A stretch of DNA of 64,000 nucleotides, taken from Cerrena zonata. Its lineage: Eukaryota > Basidiomycota > Agaricomycetes > Polyporales > Cerrenaceae. Below are positions 59,511 through 64,000 of this stretch, piece by piece. A program made the translations under genes and the position numbers. Within the stretch, counting starts at the first letter, position 1; the number at the start of each line of letters is the position of its first letter. A model generated the notes under the pieces. The model did no database searches. It saw only the letters and a list, made by a program, of their open reading frames with translations, and had not been told where the DNA came from. Where the stretch lies: positions 372,001-436,000 of the forward strand of contig JASBNA010000015.1 of the NCBI GenBank assembly GCA_038087015.1. Reading direction: 5' to 3'.

Positions 59511-61094
59511 TTAATGGATGAATTGTTTTTGGTATTCGAGTTGTTCCTTCTTTTGTTCGACGTCAGAGTCATTAACGAGATCATCATCAATGGCTCTTTC
59601 CTTCTCTAAATCGACAACTTCATCAGTACCAAAATGACCAGTCCAACCATGGTCCAATAAGTAATTTTTAAATTTGATATCTTCTTGCATTAAATCATCA
59701 TCTTTTAATTGAGGAATAAAGAACCAGCCCACCAAGACCCCAACTAACCCACAAATGGCAGCAATGATAAATGTCCAACCCTGACCCAAGTTATCTTCGA
59801 TTGGAGTGAAAACTTTAGTACCAACCACAGCACCAACTTTACCAATAGCAGCAGAAATCCCATAAGCGGTACCCCTCATTGGAGTAGCAATGGATTCCGA
59901 AGAAACAAGACCCATCATACAACCAGGACCCAAATTACCAAAACTCATAAAAATCCCATAAAAAACAATGAATAAAGGAACAATATTTGAAATTTTCTTA
60001 AAGGCAATTCCGATAATAAGACCAAAAACAATATAACCAGAAAACCCAAGACATAAAGTGTTTCTACGACCAATGAAATCACAAATATAGGCCCCGATGA
60101 AAACCCCAGGTAAACAAATGGTAGTCAAGAGTAAAGTCCATTCGGCAGTCTTCTCCAAATCACCTTTAGCAGAACCTTTCAAAACATTTGAAATAATGGT
60201 TGCGGAAAAAATCCCATTGGGGAAGGTGACAAAATCATACAAGAACCAACAAACACAAGTACCAAATAAACGTTTCCAGTAAAATTTAAAAGCCAACCAG
60301 TAAGGAACGTTACGGTTAATTTTTGATTTCTTAAACAAAATTGAACTGATCAACTTCATTCTAAAGTAGAAAACCGATAATGGTAAAAAGGCCCCAATGG
60401 CGTACATTGCTCTCCACAACCCATCGTGAACTTTTGTAATTTGGTATACAATCAAAAAAATGCATAATGCCAAAGGCCCACCAAAGGATAACGGGAAGTT
60501 GGTACACATGACAAAGGGGAACCCTCTACGTTTATGCGATTCATTAGCAGCTTCGTTGGCACTGACTGAAGAACTGGGGTATTCCGCACCAATTCCAAAA
60601 CCAGTAACTCCTCTCGCGATAATCAACATCCAAAACATCCCATAATCAGTTTTACCATGGGCAGCCGCACATAAGATAGTCCCCAAAATTAAGAAAAGAG
60701 TAGCAATAACAATGGCAGTCTTACGACTGATCAAATCCGTAGCAAACCCAATGGCAACTTGACCCAAAATGGTCCCCACCGTGGATGCATTGGAAACGGC
60801 AGCTTTCAAATCAGCATCGTAAGTCTTGGGGTATAATTTAGTAAAAGTTGGATTCAACATGGTCATAACGTTATTTTGGTAACCATCACTAATTAAAGCA
60901 AAACCAGCACAGAAAATCGTCAAGATATCGGTCAAGTTTGGTTTCTTATTGAAACGAGACTTTCTCAACTCCTCATCGTAAATAAAGTGTTTTTTGGCTT
61001 CTTCGCTGGAAGAAACCGACGACGTAGATCCAACTTTGGCAATGGGTTGATTTTTTTCGTCTTCAAGCATACTAATCTCGGTCTGGTTTTTCAT
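59511..61094 (-). CDS. Glycerophosphodiester permease, GIT-type (MFS)
   Basis: A proton symporter of the phosphate/Git1 branch of the major facilitator superfamily, with about 12 membrane helices. Family marks: ALISDGYQNNVMTMLNPTFT in helix 1, GQVAIGFATDLISRKTAI, the loop-2 motif, TGFGIGAEYPSSSVSANEAA, which is characteristic of Git1-type transporters, and FIGRRNTLCLGFSGYI, the second loop motif. Substrates in relatives are glycerophosphoinositol or glycerophosphocholine; the choice here is unknown. The ATG at 61094 (MKNQTEISMLEDEK) is used; an upstream TTG is not credible. The Pho4 box 196 bp upstream supports phosphate regulation. Confidence 0.88.
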   Translation of the reverse strand: MKNQTEISMLEDEKNQPIAKVGSTSSVSSSEEAKKHFIYDEELRKSRFNKKPNLTDILTIFCAGFALISDGYQNNVMTMLNPTFTKLYPKTYDADLKAAVSNASTVGTILGQVAIGFATDLISRKTAIVIATLFLILGTILCAAAHGKTDYGMFWMLIIARGVTGFGIGAEYPSSSVSANEAANESHKRRGFPFVMCTNFPLSFGGPLALCIFLIVYQITKVHDGLWRAMYAIGAFLPLSVFYFRMKLISSILFKKSKINRNVPYWLAFKFYWKRLFGTCVCWFLYDFVTFPNGIFSATIISNVLKGSAKGDLEKTAEWTLLLTTICLPGVFIGAYICDFIGRRNTLCLGFSGYIVFGLIIGIAFKKISNIVPLFIVFYGIFMSFGNLGPGCMMGLVSSESIATPMRGTAYGISAAIGKVGAVVGTKVFTPIEDNLGQGWTFIIAAICGLVGVLVGWFFIPQLKDDDLMQEDIKFKNYLLDHGWTGHFGTDEVVDLEKERAIDDDLVNDSDVEQKKEQLEYQKQFIH

Positions 61095-61289
61095 CCACTG
61101 TTCATTTTTCAAATCAGCGAATATACCCTATTTATTAATTTATCAGTCCATTCCCCTCTAGGCCTAATTAATTTCATTTGGCATTAGGCTAATTTAGCAA
61201 TAGGTTTTGTTCTGCATCCTGGACCTTTTTGGTTTTTTTTTTTTATTTATTTTTACGGGTGACACATGGGGGGGAAATGGCCTTCATTA

Positions 61290-61298
61290 CACGTGGGG
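61290..61298 (+). promoter_or_regulatory. Pho4-type UAS (CACGTGGGG) upstream of the GIT permease
   Basis: CACGTGGGG is the strong Pho4 binding site. It lies 196 bp from the GIT ATG in the divergent promoter, as expected for a transporter induced by phosphate starvation. It could also serve the secreted-protein gene, but that is 1.1 kb away. Confidence 0.65.
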
Positions 61299-61340
61299 CA
61301 CCTTATCTACTGATAGCGAACGTGTATATACGATGCTTAC

Positions 61341-61380
61341 AATACCTTGCCAGCCAGGACAATACCTTGCCAGCCAGGAC
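61341..61380. repeat. Perfect 20-bp tandem duplication
   Basis: AATACCTTGCCAGCCAGGAC occurs twice head to tail (61341-61360, 61361-61380), and a partial third copy, AATACCCAGC, follows. Confidence 0.9.
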
Positions 61381-61577
61381 AATACCCAGCACCTTAGCCT
61401 TGTCGGGTCGAGAGCGGGCAGGTTGGGCTGTCTCGAACGATTTGCACCCATTATTTAAAAATATGTCAGTGAAGCGCATTGGCGAGTCCGTGGGGGTCGC
61501 GTGCGTGGAGTTACCGGTACACCATCACATCATCGAGTCTGCGTGTTGTATGTTCGTGTCTATGATGTTGTGTTAAT

Positions 61578-61941
61578 TCATGTTCATATGGATTGTTAAT
61601 TCATGTTCATGTTCATATGGATGTTCATGTTCATATGGATGTTCATGTTCATATGGATGTTCGTGTTAATTCATGTTCATGTTCATATGGATGTTCATGT
61701 TTATGTTTATGTACATATTGGTAGTTCATGTTCATATGGATGTCCATATTCATGTTTATGTTCATGTTCATATGGATGTCCATATTCATGTTTATGTTTA
61801 TGTACATATTGGTAGTTCATGTTCATATGGATGTCCATATTCATGTTTATGTTCATGTTCATATGGATGTCCATATTCATGTTTATGTTCATGTACATAT
61901 TGGTAGTTCATGTTCATATGGATGTCCATATTCATGTTTAT
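61578..61941. repeat. Hierarchical minisatellite (18-36-bp units inside a 91-bp period)
   Basis: The 18-bp word ATGTTCATGTTCATATGG recurs at the left. To the right, units with GTACATATTGGTAG occur at 61711, 61802 and 61893, exactly 91 bp apart. Within each 91-bp block, ATGTCCATATTCATG-type sub-units repeat. The 91-bp period is not a multiple of three, so no protein frame is maintained. Confidence 0.9.
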
Positions 61942-62318
61942 GATGTTATTTCATATATGCCATGGTTCAGTTGTCTAGCTACTCATGAAGTGACAGGCTT
62001 GGCAATCTAGATGGGTTAAATAACCCACTAGGGCTGTTTAACGTTTATAGGAATTAATAAGTCAATTCGCAGTTGCAAGAAATACCGCAACACCGAGCTG
62101 ATCACGTTACCGTTGTGTACTTGAACAATTGCAAAAGCCCCAGATATCCAATAAGATCGCAATCTTGTCTTACTCGTTTATGCTATTTACGATTTATTAA
62201 TAGCACTTCTATTTAAAAAATAGAATACTCGTTACACCAAATCCCGTAGTCATTACAATGCTCTGACCGTTGGTTAGTAAAAACGAATCAATCTACTCAC
62301 TTTAACGATCCTCAAGAG

Positions 62319-62326
62319 TATATAAG
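62319..62326 (+). promoter_or_regulatory. TATA box of the small secreted-protein gene
   Basis: TATATAAG lies 53 bp before the ATG at 62379, within a canonical TATA context, and fits a strongly expressed gene. Confidence 0.6.
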
Positions 62327-62378
62327 GAGGTGCTTTTTCATTTGGTTAGAGAAATTTTCCATTTGTTTAGCATCAATA

Positions 62379-62843
62379 ATGAAATTCGCTACTCTTTTAT
62401 CTACCGCCGCCGCCTTATTCTCCGTTTCCAACGCTTTAAACCTCTTCGTTGAATCCGAAGACCACACCCAAACCGGTAAAAGAATCGATGCCTACCATCA
62501 AGGCGCCGGTATCTCCTACTTTGTCTTAGACACCGCTGGAGCTGAATTCACTTACCATGAAAACAATAACACTTTAGCCTTGGCCGATGTTCCTGATTAC
62601 TTGGTCAACGTCCAAAACGATCACGTTGTTGAAGTCGGTGTTCTTGGTGCTGCTGATATCTCCATCCAAGATGGTTACTTGGCCTTAAACGGTACCACCC
62701 AAGGTTTCAGAGCCTGTGATGAAGTCGACACTCCTTACCACTACGGCTTACCAGTTGTTCTTTTCTCCACCGAAAACGAAGACTTCGCCGGTAAAAGCTG
62801 TACCCCAATCAAACTTAAGGTTGGTTACCACAAATCTGCTTAA
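62379..62843 (+). CDS. Small secreted protein with optimal codons (cell-wall type)
   Basis: The 154 residues start MKFATLLSTAAALFSVSNAL, a classic signal peptide with a likely cleavage after SNA. The mature part begins LNLFVESEDHTQTGKRIDAY and has NNT and NGT N-glycosylation sites and two Cys (RACDEV, KSCTPI) that may pair. No C-terminal GPI signal is present, so it would be secreted or held non-covalently in the wall. Codon use is strongly biased (GCC, ACC, TTC, TTG), the strongest here along with SOD2, implying high expression. Related small surface proteins of Candida-type yeasts come to mind, but I cannot assign a family. Confidence 0.8.
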   Translation: MKFATLLSTAAALFSVSNALNLFVESEDHTQTGKRIDAYHQGAGISYFVLDTAGAEFTYHENNNTLALADVPDYLVNVQNDHVVEVGVLGAADISIQDGYLALNGTTQGFRACDEVDTPYHYGLPVVLFSTENEDFAGKSCTPIKLKVGYHKSA

Positions 62844-62860
62844 ATCAGTTTATGGTTATT

Positions 62861-62900
62861 AAATAAATAAATAAATAAATAAATATTTTTTTTTTTTTTG
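62861..62900. repeat. (AAAT)n followed by T-tract in the 3' flank
   Basis: Five to six AAAT units are followed by a T-run, just after the secreted-protein stop. It probably marks the 3' end-forming region. Confidence 0.7.
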
Positions 62901-62973
62901 ATTTACTGCAAATATCCGAATGTTCGCTTATGTAATCGGGAGAATTTTCCGCGGGGGTTCAGCCAATTAGTAC

Positions 62974-62980
62974 TGACTCA
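62974..62980 (+). promoter_or_regulatory. Gcn4-type TGACTCA in the LEU4 promoter
   Basis: TGACTCA is the Gcn4 consensus and lies 100 bp before the LEU4 ATG, as expected for general amino-acid control of leucine synthesis. Confidence 0.7.
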
Positions 62981-63011
62981 CTCCGATTACTCATAATTAT
63001 GGGGTAGAACT

Positions 63012-63019
63012 TATATAAG
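63012..63019 (+). promoter_or_regulatory. TATA box of LEU4
   Basis: TATATAAG lies 61 bp before the LEU4 ATG. Confidence 0.55.
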
Positions 63020-63079
63020 GGTAAAGAAAAATTTTTCACTTTCCTGGATTGATATTTTCTCTAGTTTCCATAGTTCATC

Positions 63080-64000
63080 ATGCCTATGTTAAAGGACCCT
63101 TCTACTAAGTATAAGCCATTCCCTCCCGTCCACTTACCCAACCGTCAGTGGCCAAGCAAGAGCCTTGATAAGGCCCCTCGTTGGTTATCGACCGATTTAA
63201 GAGATGGGAATCAATCATTACCTGATCCCATGTCGATTGCTGAAAAAAAGACTTACTTTAATAAGTTAGTTGAGATTGGATTCAAGGAAATCGAAGTTGC
63301 CTTCCCGGCAGCTTCTCAAATTGATTTTGACTTCACTAGATACGCAATTGAAAATGCTCCTCCCGATGTTTCCATTCAAGTTTTAAGTCCTTGTCGTGAA
63401 GATTTGATCAAAAGGACCGTCGAAGCAGTGAAAGGGGCTAAAAGGGCAACCGGTGCATATCTACTTGGCCACGTCAGATTGTTTCCGTAACGTTGTTTTC
63501 AATATGACTAAACAACAATCTTTAGAATTGGCAGTTAAATGTACCAAACTAGTTAGATCGTTAACTAAAGATGTCGACTCAAACACCGACTGGGATTTCG
63601 AGTTCAGTCCAGAAACTTTTTCCGATACCGACTTGGAATTCTCGGTGGAAATCTGTGAAGCAGTTAAGGCCGCCTGGGGACCTTCTGAAGCAAAACCAAT
63701 CATTTTCAACTTACCGGCAACGGTGGAAATGGCTACTCCAAACGTTTACGCCGATCAAATCGAATACTTCAGTACTAACATATCCAATCGTGACCAAGTC
63801 TGTATTTCCTTACATCCTCATAATGACCGGGGTTGTGCAGTGGCTGCCGCTGAACTAGGTCAAATGGCCGGGGCTGATCGTATTGAAGGCTGTTTATTCG
63901 GTAATGGTGAACGTACCGGGAACGTCGATTTGGTCACTTTGGCTCTTAATCTTTATACCCAAGGTTATACTCCAAATCTTGATTTTTCAGATATCAATTC
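63080..64000 (+). CDS. LEU4: 2-isopropylmalate synthase, N-terminal part, one frameshift; runs off the window
   Basis: The first committed step of leucine synthesis: acetyl-CoA plus 2-oxoisovalerate to 2-isopropylmalate. The HMGL-like TIM-barrel is clear: [20 protein letters not shown] with the metal-binding [44 protein letters not shown] and [20 protein letters not shown] with the metal-binding HPHND. A spare G near 63452 breaks the frame; repaired, [11 protein letters not shown] and [12 protein letters not shown] resume and stay open to the window end. The ATG at 63080 ([14 protein letters not shown]) begins where the short, cytosolic form of S. cerevisiae Leu4 begins; a stop codon lies three codons upstream, so no presequence is seen here. 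Confidence 0.94.

Larger units (their letters stand above)
61095..62378. other. Divergent intergenic region with minisatellite
   Basis: A 1.28-kb region between the GIT permease and the small secreted protein, containing the Pho4 box, a 20-bp duplication, the minisatellite and a TATA box. Open frames across the minisatellite exist in several frames (HVHMDVHIHV-like products) and are artefacts of the repeat. Confidence 0.6.

Noticed and set aside
61600..62010. Several overlapping ORFs encoding Met/His/Val repeats
   Set aside because: They are by-products of the minisatellite, open in several frames at once, and the 91-bp period breaks any single frame.
1..64000. tRNA genes
   Set aside because: I looked for B-box-like GGTTCGA words with matching arms in all intergenic gaps and found none I could fold. 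A tRNAscan run would settle it.

Overview
The window is nuclear DNA of a budding yeast (Saccharomycotina). Genes are short, dense and almost all intron-free. Intergenic DNA is AT-rich with many poly(dA:dT) tracts, and nearly every protein has a recognisable yeast counterpart. Two in-frame CTG codons fall where relatives have Ser: codon 14168-14170 in PKH makes the 'HSKGIIHRDLKPEN' context, and codon 34519-34521 in SPP2 makes 'GFSLKSK'. With dynactin p62 and the GIT-type permease, this points to a CTG-Ser yeast (Candida/Debaryomyces-like). Species was not determined. I saw no tRNA, rRNA, transposon, LTR or CRISPR array.

Layout. 1-9.4 kb: 3' end of glyoxalase II (GLO2), an OCA-type pseudo-phosphatase, VHR1, a coiled-coil protein, mitochondrial Ser-tRNA synthetase (DIA4), an amino-acid permease. 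10-21.3 kb: OCT1, PDK1-like kinase (PKH), MIX23, a TPR protein, ESCRT-III DID2, Mn-SOD (SOD2). 21.6-28.4 kb: retromer VPS17, UGO1, COMPASS subunit SDC1, SNARE TLG1, an unknown helical protein. 28.4-30.4 kb: a large AT-rich gap. 30.4-43.9 kb: SPT3, ELG1, SPP2, MDM31/32, PNO1, ARD1, TRS31, an intron-containing unknown gene, an AHC1-like zinc-finger protein. 45.7-58.1 kb: PTP3, TRX1, a SET-domain methyltransferase, HCR1, a secreted histidine phosphatase, dynactin p62, MHF2/CENP-X, DLD1. 58.5-64 kb: a small membrane protein, a GIT-type permease with a Pho4-type box, a minisatellite, a small secreted protein, and LEU4 running off the end.

Two patterns cut across the genes. First, many conserved genes are broken by single-base insertions or deletions (GLO2, OCA, VPS17, TLG1, SPT3, SPP2, PTP3, dynactin p62, LEU4, the intron gene, probably the ELG1 N-terminus). 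In each the conserved protein resumes one frame over. Many of these genes are essential or core in yeast, so I read this as consensus error rather than gene decay, and I give whole-gene spans. Second, the 3' flanks of six genes for mitochondrial proteins (DIA4, OCT1, MIX23, UGO1, MDM31/32, DLD1) carry UGUANAUA, the Puf3 recognition element. I did not find it beyond the stops of the other genes I checked.

There is no operon logic; genes work in separate housekeeping modules (mitochondrial import, fusion and inheritance; endosome-Golgi traffic; chromatin; ribosome biogenesis; phosphate and leucine metabolism). Promoter motifs that fit their genes: Pho4 box before the GIT permease, PAC box plus Cbf1 site before PNO1, Gcn4 site before LEU4, Yap-type sites before SOD2 and TRX1.
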